Shown: in pieces, positions 10,699 through 21,531 of the stretch
Numbering within the stretch: position 1 is the stretch's first letter
Layout of the letters: every line of letters starts with the position of its first letter
From: Anthostomella pinea
Lineage: Eukaryota; Ascomycota; Sordariomycetes; Xylariales; Xylariaceae
NCBI GenBank assembly: GCA_963556695.1
Contig: CAUWAG010000012.1
Span: 2,108,001-2,172,000 of the forward strand
DNA length: 64,000 nucleotides
Direction: 5' to 3'
Translations under genes and position numbers: made by a program
Notes under the pieces: model-generated
What the model was told of the DNA's origin: nothing
Database searches by the model: none
The model's input: the letters and a program-made list of their open reading frames with translations, nothing else

Positions 10699-12049
10699 AT
10701 GATAATAAGAGAGATCGGTTTTCGTCAAGGTACGTTCGTCTCGGCCATGATAGACTCGCCATTGCTAACAGGTATTTCCATCAAAGCCCGACGGGCATTG
10801 GCAGCACCCGCACGCCAGGCTTGCCTACGAGCTCTATCAACGCAGCCGACACCAACAGGCGTCGCCGACCTGACCGACCCGATCCTCCAACCCCCCAACG
10901 CCCAGACGCCGCAGCCGCCATCGATATTCACCGCCAATGCGAAGCCCGGTACGCGGCGGAAGCGGCCGGCCGCCCCCGACACCACCGTCCAGGACTACCA
11001 TCGAGCGCTGGACCTGAAGCAGCAGCTGGGCCGCGTCGGCTCGCGCGTTGAGCGCACCTACCGGCCCGCCGATGTCTTCCTGAACCCGCCGGGCCCCAAG
11101 GACGTTACGCTCGAACTGCTGATGGCCAGCCAGGCGCACATGGGCCACCACACGTCGCTGTGGAACCCGGCCAACGCGCGCTACATCTACGGCGTGCGCC
11201 AGGGCATCCACATCATCTCGCTCGAGCAGACGGCCGCGCACCTGCGCCGGGCGGCCCGCGTCGTCGAGGAGGTCGCGTACCGTGGCGGCCTGATCCTGTT
11301 CGTCGGCACGCGGCCCGGCCAGACCCAGATCGTGACACAGGCCGCGCGCATGTCGCGGGCCTGCCACCTCTTCACCAAGTGGACGCCTGGATCCATCACG
11401 AACAGCGAGGTCATCCTCAACGGCATGCAGATGCAAATGCTGGACGAGCATGACGAGCCGATCGAAGGCTTCCACAGGCATCTGAACGAGCGACGCCCCT
11501 TGGTGCCCGACTTGGTCGTCTGTCTGAACCCCCTGGAGAACTACGTACTGCTGCACGAGTGCTCGCTGGTCAACGTGCCGACTATTGGTGTGGTCGATAC
11601 GAATACTGAGCCTACGTGGGTTACGTATGCCATTCCGGCGAATGACGACAGGTACGTTCAGCTTGAATGCTCCCCTTCTCCATTGCTTCCACCCTTGTTC
11701 CGACTTCTACACTTCTCTGTGATACTATGAAACTGACGGAATTCTCGGCAGTCTACGATGCCTTGCCGTGGTCGGTAGTGTGCTCGGCCGAGCAGGCGAG
11801 GCAGGTCACCTACGCCGCCTCGACGACGCGAAGAAGGGCTCCGTGGCCTGGCAGACGCCCCTCGATGTCCAGAAGTTCATGGAGATCGAGAGGCAGAATG
11901 CCGAGAAGGACGCGATGAAAGAGGCCAGAAACCCTGGGCATGATTCACTTTCTAACGATGGTGAGCGTGGGCAGAAGAAGGCTGCGGCGGATTCTCTGTC
12001 GCAGGAGTTTCCGCAGATTGCAGACTTCAATAGTTCAAGTTCGAGATAG
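10699..12049 (+). CDS. MRP4: Mitochondrial small-subunit ribosomal protein uS2m
   Basis: The main exon carries the ribosomal protein S2 fold: LLMASQAHMGHHTSLWNP, YGVRQGIHIISLEQT, GLILFVGTR, RACHLFTKWTPGSITN, PDLVVCLNP and VPTIGVVDTNTEP are family signatures. An intron at 11652-11751 (GTACGT donor, GGCAG acceptor) joins ..PANDDS to LRCLAVVGSVLGRAGE. A further 42-nt intron at 10730-10771 (GTACGT, GCTAAC, ACAG) is plausible. It has a length divisible by three, so the frame is open with or without it (402 or 416 residues). The start at 10699 gives a basic, Arg/Ala-rich mitochondrial presequence (RRALAAPARQACLRALST). The protein is a structural part of the mitoribosome head/body junction. The C-terminal 60 residues are a charged fungal extension. 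Confidence 0.93.
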
Positions 12050-13063
12050 GAATGGGTAGGGCCATCGAGGCCGCGTCCGGCTGACATGTACATGTAGACT
12101 GCTGTATGTACCTGTACCTGTGTATAATAGAACCATGCATCTGGAACTATTTATGTTTCCGCTTCGTATAGCCAATTCTTGTGTGCTTTGGGAACACTAT
12201 ACTGCCGAGTTGCGCATGGCTGTGGTTTCAACACAGACCTCGTCTGTAACAGCCCGGCCTTTCCACGTAGGTACTCGCATAACGAAATCTTGCAGTCGCC
12301 ATTCGTTTTTCTCCTGAATGTTATTAATAACCTTGGTGAGCTGTCGATGATGATGGCTGATGGCATGCCAAGCAGGATGTCCACCCACGCGGCCACGCCA
12401 CCCTGAAGATTATTCAAGCAATGCTGTCGGGTGAAATCGGGACTTACGCCGCGACGCCGCCAAAGGCCGAACTCGCTAGCTCCCATCAGCCGCTGCCCAA
12501 AAATTCATCACTCAGCGGCTCGTTCCGATCGTACGACCGACCACCCATTCCACATCGCTGACTCGACTGAACACACCACCGAGTCCGCTTTTCTTTCGTC
12601 TACGTCGACGGAATTGGCAATTCTGCGCCCTGGGCATATAGGAGTTGATTCTGGCAGGATGAGTTTCGGTATTCCGATTTCGCCTGGCCGTGCGGTGACG
12701 GAAGGGTCGGACGAGAATCGGTCGGGTGCGGTAGGGTAGGGTGGTGGATGGATTGATTGCTCACCGTCGTCAGTTGACCTGCTTGCTTACCGTACTGGGT
12801 GTGTTATTAGGAGGAGGAGGCGGATGATGCGGACTCCCGGCTGTGGTATATAGTCGCGTTTGGATCTGTGTATGGGACTGCTGGCTGGCTGGCTGTTCAT
12901 CATCTGTCTCGCTACAGCAATCAAGATCGTGACTATCAGTCCGCTATTCTGTCAGAAGCTATAAGCAAAGCACACCACTACCACCATACCACAAGTAAGA
13001 GGATTCAGGAGTCCTCTTACATACCTACCTACATACCTCCCTACCTAGAAACCAAACCAATCA
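12050..13063. other. Intergenic, no gene recognised
   Basis: About 1 kb. Overlapping frames on both strands around 12151-12486 and 12431-12739 are short and unrelated to any family I know. A CT- and ACC-rich stretch and several TACC repeats precede 13064 and probably belong to a 5' UTR. Confidence 0.4.
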
Positions 13064-13942
13064 ATGCAAGGCGACATCTTCTACCTGGACCAACTGGCCA
13101 CCCCCGCGCAGGTGGTCACCAGCGTCCCCGTCCCGGCCTCATCCTCCCACAGCTACGGCAACAAGTCCGCTGCCGTCTCCCTGAACCCGGATCAGGACAC
13201 CAGCACGCCCGCCATCTACAACGAAGACGACCTCTCGCATCTGCTCTACGTACACAGCCACCTGCCGCACACGCACACGCACCACTCCCACCATAACTAT
13301 GCCCTCGTCCACCCCCACCCCGCCGACGAGCAGGGCAAGGTCCCCCTCAACGACCTCGCCTGCCCTCCCTTCACGTCTCCCTTCTCGCCGCTGTCTATGT
13401 CTAGCAGCGACGAGCCGCCCTCTCTGAGCGACTGCGACGGTGAATCAGACGACGAAAGCATCACCACCCCGCAGCCGCAGCCGCAGCCGCAACCCCTGGT
13501 CCTGAACTTACCCTCCACGGACGAAATGGAAGCCTACCACGCCAAGGGCCGGCGCAACGCGTTTGCGTTCGAGGACGGGTTCGAGTTTCCCGTGTTCTTG
13601 GGCCGGCAGGCTGAATATGAAGAGGAGGAAGCGTTTGAGTTTGCCGTCGCTGATGTGCCGGAGCTGGTGGCGTCGGCGGCGAAACCGAGAGATGCGTGTG
13701 TTCTTGTGACGGAGGTTGAGATTGTGAGTGAGGTGAGGCATGTCGATGCGATTGCGGGCGCGGCGATGAGCTGGTGGCCTGCGCCTGTGGATGTGGAGGT
13801 GGTCGGGATGGGGTTTGAGCTGGAAAAAGAGAGGGCGGCTGAGGTGAAGCCTGTCGACGACATCTCGGGCCCGATGATGAGCTGGTGGCCGGAGGTGTCT
13901 GGTATGATGCTTCATCAGTGGGATGAGCGGTTCTATGAATGA
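13064..13942 (+). CDS. Hypothetical acidic fungal protein with duplicated MSWWP motif
   Basis: A single-exon frame of 292 residues, function not recognised. The N-terminal half is low complexity: Ser/Pro-rich, a His-rich run (PHTHTHHSHHNY) at about 68-80, an acidic Ser patch (SDCDGESDDES) and a PQ repeat at about 135. The second half is more ordered, with aromatic and acidic residues (RRNAFAFEDGFEFPVFLG). It ends in two copies of a motif of the form D(A/D)IxGxxMSWWP, with MSWWP at 235-239 and 272-276. There is no signal peptide or membrane helix. The strong codon-position GC bias in the first half and the internal duplication argue that it is a real gene. The minus-strand frames opposite it are shadows. 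Confidence 0.6.
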   Translation: MQGDIFYLDQLATPAQVVTSVPVPASSSHSYGNKSAAVSLNPDQDTSTPAIYNEDDLSHLLYVHSHLPHTHTHHSHHNYALVHPHPADEQGKVPLNDLACPPFTSPFSPLSMSSSDEPPSLSDCDGESDDESITTPQPQPQPQPLVLNLPSTDEMEAYHAKGRRNAFAFEDGFEFPVFLGRQAEYEEEEAFEFAVADVPELVASAAKPRDACVLVTEVEIVSEVRHVDAIAGAAMSWWPAPVDVEVVGMGFELEKERAAEVKPVDDISGPMMSWWPEVSGMMLHQWDERFYE

Positions 13943-14594
13943 ATGAACCTGCGGGGTCTTGATGTCTATGGGACTGGAGAGGACAACACTGGATGAGACT
14001 TGTGCGGGTTGATGGCGTTTTGGGCATCGGAAAATCGGGAGGGCTCATGGGTTGGAGTTGGTTGGTTGGGTTGGCGTTTACGGATTGGGTGTATGGCTTG
14101 ACCTGATACCCCGGCTTTGGTCTTTCTCAATCACGGCAGCGTGTCGGCTGAGGGTATTCTCACTTACTATACATCGTGTTACTACGCACCCTGATCACAA
14201 TTTTGTGGTCGATATTCAGCTATAATGAACATCAGAATCTACTCGCGTCATTATCCTCAAAATATCGGGTTCGACTCAACATGGGTTCTGCCCCTTCAAG
14301 AGACTGACCTTGCGTCTTTTGATTATAGTTCCTACTAGAGAGACGTCGTCTCTCGAAGAAGCACAAACCTCCGAGTACTTATCAAGCTCCATGTCTTGAT
14401 TATGAGTATCATGGCCAGTCAGATTAGGGGAAACGAACATTGTCCTTCGCTTGTGCGGTTCGTACACGGCCGGGTGACACAGGGTATGTAATCTCACAAG
14501 TTAGAAGCAGTGAATATAGCAGACACTGACTCGGGTGTTGGAGAGTTGTGAAGTTCTGTTGACTCGAAACCCGTGTTGACCATCTTGACCTCTA
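13943..14594. other. Intergenic up to the transposon
   Basis: About 650 bases with no recognised gene. The small minus-strand frame 14276-14497 has no family signature. Confidence 0.4.
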
Positions 14595-14629
14595 CCATCC
14601 CCCACCCCCTAACGGGACACACCCCCCAC
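14595..14629 (+). repeat. Left terminal inverted repeat of the pogo/Fot1 element
   Basis: Starts CCATCCCCCACCCC and reads through CTAACGGGACACACC. It pairs with 16560-16594 with a single mismatch (T versus G at position 5). Confidence 0.9.
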
Positions 14630-14862
14630 AACCACCACCAAAAGTCCCCTACCTCACTTACACGGATTACAGCCCCCTTTGAGGCTATCTATACGCTCTT
14701 TAGATGGTTAGATAACCCTTTTCTTGGTGTTTAGCCGGATGTAGATTAGTGAAGTTTCAGCCATCGGCATCAGTGATTAGGAGCCTCCGTGCCCGTCCCT
14801 AAATGCAAATTTGCTGTAGAATTCTCTCTCTGAGCCCCTGACCCTTATGCCACCACAGCATC

Positions 14863-16441
14863 ATGAAGCCAGCCACGATGCCTCCGCCCACGTATACTAA
14901 AGATAATGTGGCGGATGCCTGGCTAGATATGACAGATAACGGCATGTCTGTGAGAAAAGCCGCCCAAAAACACGGCATCCCTAAACAAACGCTGTCAGCA
15001 CGCATCAATGGCAGAATCACCCGAGCCGAGGCCCAGGTTAGCAAGCAGAGACTCTCCCCTCAACAAGAGAGTAAGGTGGCTCAATGAATATTGCGCCAGG
15101 AGTCCCTAGGGCTTGCCCCTTCTCACACAGCCGTGCGGGAGATTATTGTACAACTGCTGAAAAATGGGAGGGATTTCGCACCACTGGGCCCGAATTATAT
15201 GAAGGGCTATAAATGCCGTAACCCTACTATCCAGACTAAAATCGGTAAGCGGATGGAATCCGCTCGGTTTAAGGGGTTCACCCCTAAGTCTGTCAACTGA
15301 TTCTTTGACATATTGGAGGATTATCAATGGGTGAAGCCAGAAAATACGTACAATGTCAATAAGGGCGGCATCATGTCGGGTTTTGGTTAGTCTTTTAACC
15401 CCCTATTCACCCTTATCCTGTCAGTTAACTAGCTAACCCCTATAGGCATCGATTCCCTAGTCTTAGGAAGTTCTGAGACTACGAAAGCCTTCCTAAAGAG
15501 TCCTTAGGGGCGTGGCTGGACCTCCTTTATCGAAGCCATCTCAGCCACGGGAAAAGTTCTCAAACCAGGCATAATTTTCAAAGGAAAAGATCTCCAGGCC
15601 CAATGATTTATCGAAGAATTCCACAAAATCGCGGGTTGGTACTACATAACGTCAGATAACGGCTGGGCCAGTAACAAGATTACGTGCCTATGGTTAGACC
15701 ACGTTTTCCTACCCCAGGTGGATGCTGTACGAGGGGAAGACCAGGCAGAGCCGATCCTTTTGATACTAGATGGCCATGGTAGCCATACTTCCGTACGTTA
15801 TTTATTTTTTAGGGGTTGTTTAATCAGTTAACTAACTGTATAACTAACAGGACGAGTTCATGTTGCGGTGTTATTTTGCCAATATCTTGCTTTGTTTTTT
15901 CCCAGCCCATACCAGCCACGGCATGCAACCACTAGATAACGGACCATATAACGCGCTTAAAGCCTACTACCAGAGATTTCTTTCGCAATTAAATTCTCTC
16001 ACAGATGCCTCGCCCGTGGATAAGATCAACTTCATCCGCTGTTATTCTCAGGCTAGGGACAAGGCTTTTTCTAAGCCGAACATCCCCTTGGGCTTCCGAG
16101 TGACGGGGTGCTACCCAGTTAGCCGCAGGAAGTATTTGAAACACCCAGAAATCCTGGAGGCTGAACTAGAGCGGCTACGGCCCAAGAAGAGGAAGAAGGT
16201 CCCAAATCCGAACCGGAAGTTCCTGAATATGACCAAGATATTGGCCCAGGGGGGTGACCCATTAAGGGCCGTGGTTATAGAGTCTTCAGAGTCAGAAACA
16301 GAGCCAGAGGTTGTTAAAGATGAGGGTGAGGAGGAGGAAGAGGTTGAGGAGGCTGAGGAGGGTGAAGAAGCCCCTATTGCAGAGCCCCAGGTGACGAGAA
16401 GCGGTCGGTCAATTAGGGCGCCAGCTAGATACGTGGATTGA
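14863..16441 (+). pseudogene. pogo/Fot1 transposase, inactivated (4 stops, lost catalytic Asp)
   Basis: Order of parts: an N-terminal psq-type helix-turn-helix (DNVADAWLDMTDNGMSVRKA), a CENP-B/Tc5-type DNA-binding domain (VREIIVQLLKNGRDFAPLG), a DDE catalytic core and an acidic C-terminal tail. Two introns still look spliceable, 15386-15445 and 15793-15850. The frame contains TGA at 15085-15087, 15298-15300 and 15604-15606, where the family has Trp, and TAG at 15504-15506, probably once CAG. The conserved NVDE of the first catalytic Asp reads NVNK at 15352-15363. The second (LLILDGHGSH) and third (QPLDNGPY) acidic positions survive. All these changes are G-to-A or C-to-T. The remaining frame is well preserved, so inactivation is fairly recent. 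Confidence 0.9.
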
Positions 16442-16559
16442 GGAGCCTCAACACCACAGAATGATGATTTTGTTGATTTCTTTGGGTATCTATAGCCTCA
16501 ATTGCGTGTAAGTGAGTAAGGGGGTATTTTGGTGGTGATGGTGGGGTTTGGCTGTCCCG

Positions 16560-16594
16560 GTGGGGGGTGTGTCCCGTTAGGGGGTGGGGCATGG
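16560..16594 (-). repeat. Right terminal inverted repeat of the pogo/Fot1 element
   Basis: Inverted partner of 14595-14629, read inward on the minus strand as CCATGCCCCACCCC and so on. Confidence 0.9.
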
Positions 16595-17240
16595 TAGGTA
16601 TTTCCACTACCAGCATCGGGATGGAATTGTACGTGAGACGATATGACGCCAGGCGGTCTCGCCGTTGACAATAGCATGCTTTAGCTCGGGAGCACAAGCG
16701 CATCGGGACTCTCGGGATACTAGACTACCAGCTGTATCGTAGCTCCATCGTCGTCCCAAATTCCCACTCATTTCTTGGGCCGGCCTGGTACTACCGGTGA
16801 ATATTACTCGTAGGTAGTGGCGCAGGGTCGCACAAACCCTCAACCCTCTCGAACGTTCGTCGAACCGACCACACTCGGTTCGGCAGGCGGAAAACAGGAG
16901 TCGTACAGGGGCGAGGCGAGCCTCGTGTTCAGCTCGATCAGCGGCGAACAAGCCAATTCTGGACAAAACCAGACGGGAGCTCAACGCGGCCCCACACAAC
17001 AGCTCACGAAGCCCCGTCGCGGCTACGACGTTATTGCTGGGCAATGCTAGGGTACCCACGACGGCGGGACGGCCGGTATCTTCACGCAGATGACGTATCG
17101 TGGGAATGGAGGCAGATATAACGGTCAACTGTTCGCGGTGCTAGAGAGGAAGAGCCTCCCTTCATCTCGGCTCATCTCACGTCAACTCAACCTGATCAGC
17201 CCACAACTTATACCACAGAGCCAACAACCCAACCACCACA
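16595..17240. other. Intergenic, promoter of the AA1-like gene
   Basis: About 650 bases of normal GC content between the transposon and the secreted-protein gene. The frame 16607-17128 on the minus strand has no recognised family. The last 80 bases before 17241 are CA-rich, as in many fungal leaders. Confidence 0.4.
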
Positions 17241-17820
17241 ATGCACTTCTCAACCACCGTAGCCACCGCCCTCCTCGGCGCCAGCGCCGTCCTCGCCTCC
17301 CCGTCCGCCCGCAAGGTTGACGCCCGCTCGTCCGAGACCGTGGCCGTGACCGACTTCTTCGTGCACGAGGTCCTGACGACGGCGGCCAACAGCACCAGCG
17401 CCGTCGTCGACAGCGTCGCCTTCACCATCAACGCCGTCGAGGCCACCAACCTGGCGTGCTTCGCCGAGACGGGCGTGCCCTCCGAGGTCGTCACCTGCGG
17501 CGACTCCAAGTACCGCTTTGCGCTGTACCCGGGGACCGCGTCGTATGACAGCTTTGCGCTCAGGCTTTACCACGAGACTGGGCTTGCGTATGTTTTGTCT
17601 ATCCATTTGCCGTTTCTTCTTCCTTTGCTTGTTTTCCTATTCCTGTTTCTGTTGATTGTGTTTTGATGACGATGTTGATGAGAAGCTGACCTGCGTGCGA
17701 TACAGATCCGGCCGTTACGGCGAGGGTCCCATCCCGGTCTACTGCCACGCTGGTGGTGGTGAGGCCCTGGCTTGTTCGCAGGTCATTACGCCGGTGCACC
17801 TCATCATCGACTCGGACTGA
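17241..17820 (+). CDS. Small secreted AA1-like (Alt a 1 fold) protein, effector candidate
   Basis: Two exons, 17241-17587 and 17706-17820, give 153 residues. The 118-nt intron (GTATGT donor, TACAG acceptor) joins ..HETGLA to SGRYGEGPIPVYCHAGG. A clear signal peptide is present (MHFSTTVATALLGASAVLAS). The mature part has VAVTDFFVHEVL, a CFAE Cys, TCGDSKYRFALYPG and two C-terminal Cys (VYCHAG, LACSQV). Four Cys in this spacing with a beta-rich pattern match the AA1-like / Alt a 1 family and related elicitor proteins of plant-associated ascomycetes. Some members are allergens or trigger plant defence, and the role here is inferred only from family. The stop codon lies about 110 bases from the start of the AT-rich desert. 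The intron confidence is high because the Cys pattern needs exon 2. Confidence 0.85.
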
Positions 17821-18510
17821 AAATCAACCCGACCACTGACCTTGTAATGACCACTACGGCTGAAAGGACTTGAGGCAAAGACGCGCGCGCAGCAAGGCTT
17901 AAAATAATTACACCCAGTATACGAGTGGTCCACTTTTATTGCTCCACTCGCATATATATCCATTGGCTCTTAAGATTTCGTCCATTTTATTAAGGTCTTA
18001 ATATTGTAGACTCAATAAGCTAATATGCGCTAGTATATATATATATAGCTTATAATTAATTGGATTTTTGAAAGAGGGCTATTTATTAATAATAATTAAT
18101 AATTATGAAATCTTCAATTTAATACTAGTTATAAAATTTATGTACAAATACCTAGCATACTATAAGGTATGTAATTATTATTTTTCATCTTTAATTAATA
18201 TAACCTTTTTTAATCATATAGAGTAACTTTAAAATACGCGAATTAATTGTCTTTGCTTTTAAATTCTTTTTAATCTTTACGCGCTAGGGTTCTTTTTAAC
18301 CGCAATTTTTATTTGATCGAAGTCTATTAATCCTTTGTAACGATCTTTTTCTAAACATATTATTTAGTTAATCTTTTTTGCGATATAATATTTCTTAAAA
18401 AAAAAAAAAAAAACCCTGTTAAGTCTTTTCCTATTTATATATAGGCTTTTTAATATCAAAAGCTAGGCTTTTAAACCTGGAAATTTAGGTATAACGTTTA
18501 AAAAGATAAT

Positions 18511-18688
18511 AAGTGTTGGATAGTAGCACAAATGTGTTGAATGAGAGCCGGAGGTAGACACCGGAAGATCTCCAGTTGGGCAGAGACGCACAAGGCATCT
18601 GACCCAGCAAGAAGATAGATGATTAATCTCTGCACGCAGAGCAGAACAATCAAGGAGATCAAGCAATATCCGTGTATTCAACACTTAC
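18511..18688. mobile_element. Short normal-GC insertion bounded by inverted repeats (MITE-like)
   Basis: The left edge AAGTGTTGGATA and the right edge TATTCAACACTT are inverted repeats (one mismatch) enclosing about 150 bases of ordinary base composition in AT-rich DNA. No clear target duplication beyond a possible TA was found. It could be a small non-autonomous DNA element or a short LTR (TG...CA ends also fit). Confidence 0.5.
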
Positions 18689-18896
18689 CTCGTGTTATAA
18701 TATCGCAACACGATATTACTAGGTAATTAAAAAGTAGCCGTATTTAATAACGAGTAAACTATAAATAAGATCGGTTTAAAATAAATTTAACATTTTAATA
18801 AGTATATTAAACCGCATATAATTGCTAATAAGCACCTCATTATTTTAAATAGTTATAAAAGCTACTATTTATAAGTCTTTAAAGATTATTGTCAGA

Positions 18897-19080
18897 TGTT
18901 GGATCTCAGATATGGTGCCCTTAGGTGCAGTACCCACTAGGGGGCTGTCAAGGGAACAGTGGATCCACGCTGGTATAGTGCAGTATGGTATTTAGCTGTA
19001 GATTAGCCCTGCCGAGCATACTTGAGAATGACAACAACATTTGCAGCGACCGCTCACACCCCAAAGGCTTATGACCCTTC
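18897..19080. other. Normal-GC island, possible LTR-like insertion
   Basis: Starts TGTTGGATCTC and ends near ATCTCACA, inside AT-rich DNA, so TG...CA ends are possible. No target duplication was found and the right edge is uncertain. Confidence 0.3.
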
Positions 19081-19226
19081 TAGAATCTCACAATTATTAT
19101 TAAAATAACAGCATTATTACCTTTTATATGTCTGCTTATTTATTATATAAGCTTTGACTTTTAAATATTAATTGTTTTGACTTGCTAAAACGAGTTTATA
19201 GTTACTCAATTAAAGATTTTATCTAG

Positions 19227-19701
19227 CATTATGTTACAAACCAACAAATACCATGGCCTGTTGGAGGGTCAAGCAGAGTACACCAAGAACCAATGGAATC
19301 AGAAGCCAGGAACAGAACAATGGGTATTACGGATTATATAACAAAGGTCACGTGACGGATCACTGGATCAGGGAGTGAGCCAATGAGCATCACTCTTGGA
19401 CAATGTGATCCTACTCCATCAGTGAAGGAGAGATGGGATATATAAGGACGGACATTTCCCAGCTAGATAGATAAACAGTCTCTACCTCAGTGATCAATCT
19501 AAGCATCTTGGCTAATACTAAGGTGGGAGAAATCTCTTGACAACTCGACTATATAGTAATCCCCTGGATCAGACCAAGCCCCAGTATCTGAGTGTCTTCT
19601 AGTTGACAGAAGCCTCTATCGTCCTTTGTGTTGGCTTACCTCAGAACATAAACCTTATAGAACCCTTTAGCCTCATAGGTTAGACGGCTCCTCACACATT
19701 A
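19227..19701 (+). mobile_element. Solo LTR, family A (465 bp) with 5-bp target duplication CATTA
   Basis: The LTR proper is 19232-19696. It begins TGTTACAAACCAAC, ends GGCTCCTCACA, and is flanked by CATTA on both sides (19227-19231 and 19697-19701). An internal GGATATATAAGG near 19436 looks like the LTR TATA box. Two related copies occur inverted at 24999-25486 and 28227-28710. No adjoining internal retrotransposon sequence is present, so this is a solo LTR left by recombination. Base composition is normal despite the RIP-like flanks. Confidence 0.88.
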
Positions 19702-19964
19702 TATAACATATATTTTCAAAAAGAACTTTCTTATAGTATTTTATAAAATATATAATAATATTAAAATGCTAAAAACGTTTAAACAGGGTTTAATACTATT
19801 AACTTTATTCCTTTTAAGTTTAAAAATGTTATTTGAAAGATAAATATTATCACTATCGTATAAATACCGTTATTAAACCTTTATCTATTATCTATTATTT
19901 AAACTGTAAGAAAATGCTTATTATTATTAATAAAACGATAATTTAATCAGGTTATATTAAGAAC

Positions 19965-20166
19965 TGTTGGATCCATGTGATTCCACAGTCAAACCATCCA
20001 TACAGAACACACATGTATAATTAGATAAGAGATTAGAAACCTGATTCTGAGGTCACTTAGCCAGACCTGCAGGTCCAGCTAGACTTACCAATCCAACCAT
20101 CAGCAACATCATGACCTTGACACAATACTCGAGTATTATAATTGATCGTTCAAGCGTGTTCCCACA
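19965..20166 (+). mobile_element. LTR-like element, family B copy 1 (about 202 bp)
   Basis: Begins TGTTGGATCCATG and ends GTGTTCCCACA. It shares most of its length with 22064-22267 (inverted) and 23582-23785 (same orientation), including AACCATCAGCAACATCATGA and a TACTCGAGTATTATAATTG-like block. Flanking pentamers (AGAAC, GAAAC) do not match exactly. Confidence 0.75.
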
Positions 20167-20270
20167 GAAACTAAATTAAGAACTATTACAAAAGCTTTTT
20201 TATGTTAATTATTAATGTATTAAATTAGGGTTTAAAGGCTATATATGGTCTTATGTACAAGGTCGCTTTA

Positions 20271-20531
20271 GTTGATTCTGAGGTTCGCAAGCTAAAAAAG
20301 GTCAATCACCTATTAAATAAGCGCAACAAGATAAAAAACAAACGTCTAATAAAAAAAAGAATACCTTTCGTTAAAGATGCAATAAGTCTTTAAGCTATAA
20401 AAGATAGTACTAAGCTAGAAAGACAGGAAATAAGTGAAATTAGTCGTCGTTCAAAAAAAGCAATAGCGTATATACAACGTTATAGCGTTTGCAACAGTAC
20501 TAGCTATAATGCCCGAACTTATACAATAAAA
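20271..20531 (+). pseudogene. RIP-decayed pogo/Fot1-class transposase C-terminus
   Basis: The frame starting GAG GTT CGC AAG at about 20281 reads EVRKLKKVNHLLNKRNK, then a Lys/Arg-rich linker with one stop, then a CxxC-like knuckle ending YNARTY. This matches the usual C-terminal tail of fungal pogo/Fot1-type transposases (a charged helix followed by a CxxCxxxGHNARTC zinc knuckle), with Ala to Val/Ile-type and Cys to Tyr changes as expected from C:G to T:A mutation. The rest of the element is too decayed to read. Confidence 0.6.
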
Positions 20532-20663
20532 GTAAAAACGTTAAAAAAAGAATCCGATTAATTAGATTGAATTAAATACGTTATAATCGAGTTATTTAAT
20601 ATGTTAGTGAAACGCTGGTAAAAAGTTGCCTTTCGCTTGTAACTGCGCTCCCTTATTATTTAC

Positions 20664-20786
<123 letters not shown>

Positions 20787-21531
20787 GTTGACAAGTATAT
20801 CTTTAAGTCCGTATCTAAAACTCTATTGATTTTAATAAGATATAATTAAGCCATGAATATTTTTATATACAAAAGCTTATGTCATAAAAATAACGTATGT
20901 CAAACAATTTTGAAAATACTTCAGTTTTTAAATTATAACTTAAAAAATAAAACCTTAGAAGTAATTTATTTTTATATTATACATAACTTTAATACGATAA
21001 TTTATATTATTTATCTCTTAGTTATCGTTTAATTTTAATTAAGCTCGTATAATAACTGTCTTATATCGTTAAAATTAACTTGAAAATTCTCGTCGTTATT
21101 AATATCAAACAAACCTACACTGTACAATATTTTCTTTTCCTAGTTTTATATTAACTTAATATCCAAGCTGTTTTCGTTTAATTATCTACGTATATTTAAG
21201 AATTATCGTAAGTTATTGCTTAAAAATTCCTTTGTTGTTTTTATATACCTTTCTTTTAATTACCTTTCTAATTTTATTTTGCGACTTTATTTTATTTATG
21301 CTTTTTGTCTTTAAGATAAAAAGCGAACTTTGAAGCTTAAAAGATCGAAGTTAATGCCTTTGAAAAAATCATATGATATCTTAATTAAACGGCATGTTAA
21401 GCTATTTAAAACGCTGAAATTTAATTAGCAAGTTAAAAGTAATAAGATATAATACCCTTAATAAGGTTATATTTAATGTCATATATTAAAATTCCTTTAT
21501 AAGTAGCAATATCAGTGTTTTTAAAAGTAAG

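Larger units (their letters stand above)
14595..16594 (+). mobile_element. pogo/Fot1-class DNA transposon, 2,000 bp, flanked by TA
   Basis: The ends are inverted repeats of about 35 bp (34 of 35 matching), at 14595-14629 and 16560-16594. A second shared subterminal motif, ACTCACTTACACG, lies further inside at both ends. A TA dinucleotide directly flanks each end (14593-14594 and 16595-16596), the target duplication of Tc1/mariner/pogo elements. The length is exactly 2,000 bp. It carries one transposase gene in plus orientation that is inactivated by point mutations (separate entry). Intact ends mean it could still be moved by a related transposase. Confidence 0.93.

Noticed and set aside
14863..15610. 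TGA codons in the transposase as reassigned Trp codons
   Set aside because: Other Trp positions use TGG, a TAG is also present, the catalytic Asp is lost, and surrounding genes use TGA as stop. Inactivating transitions explain it better.
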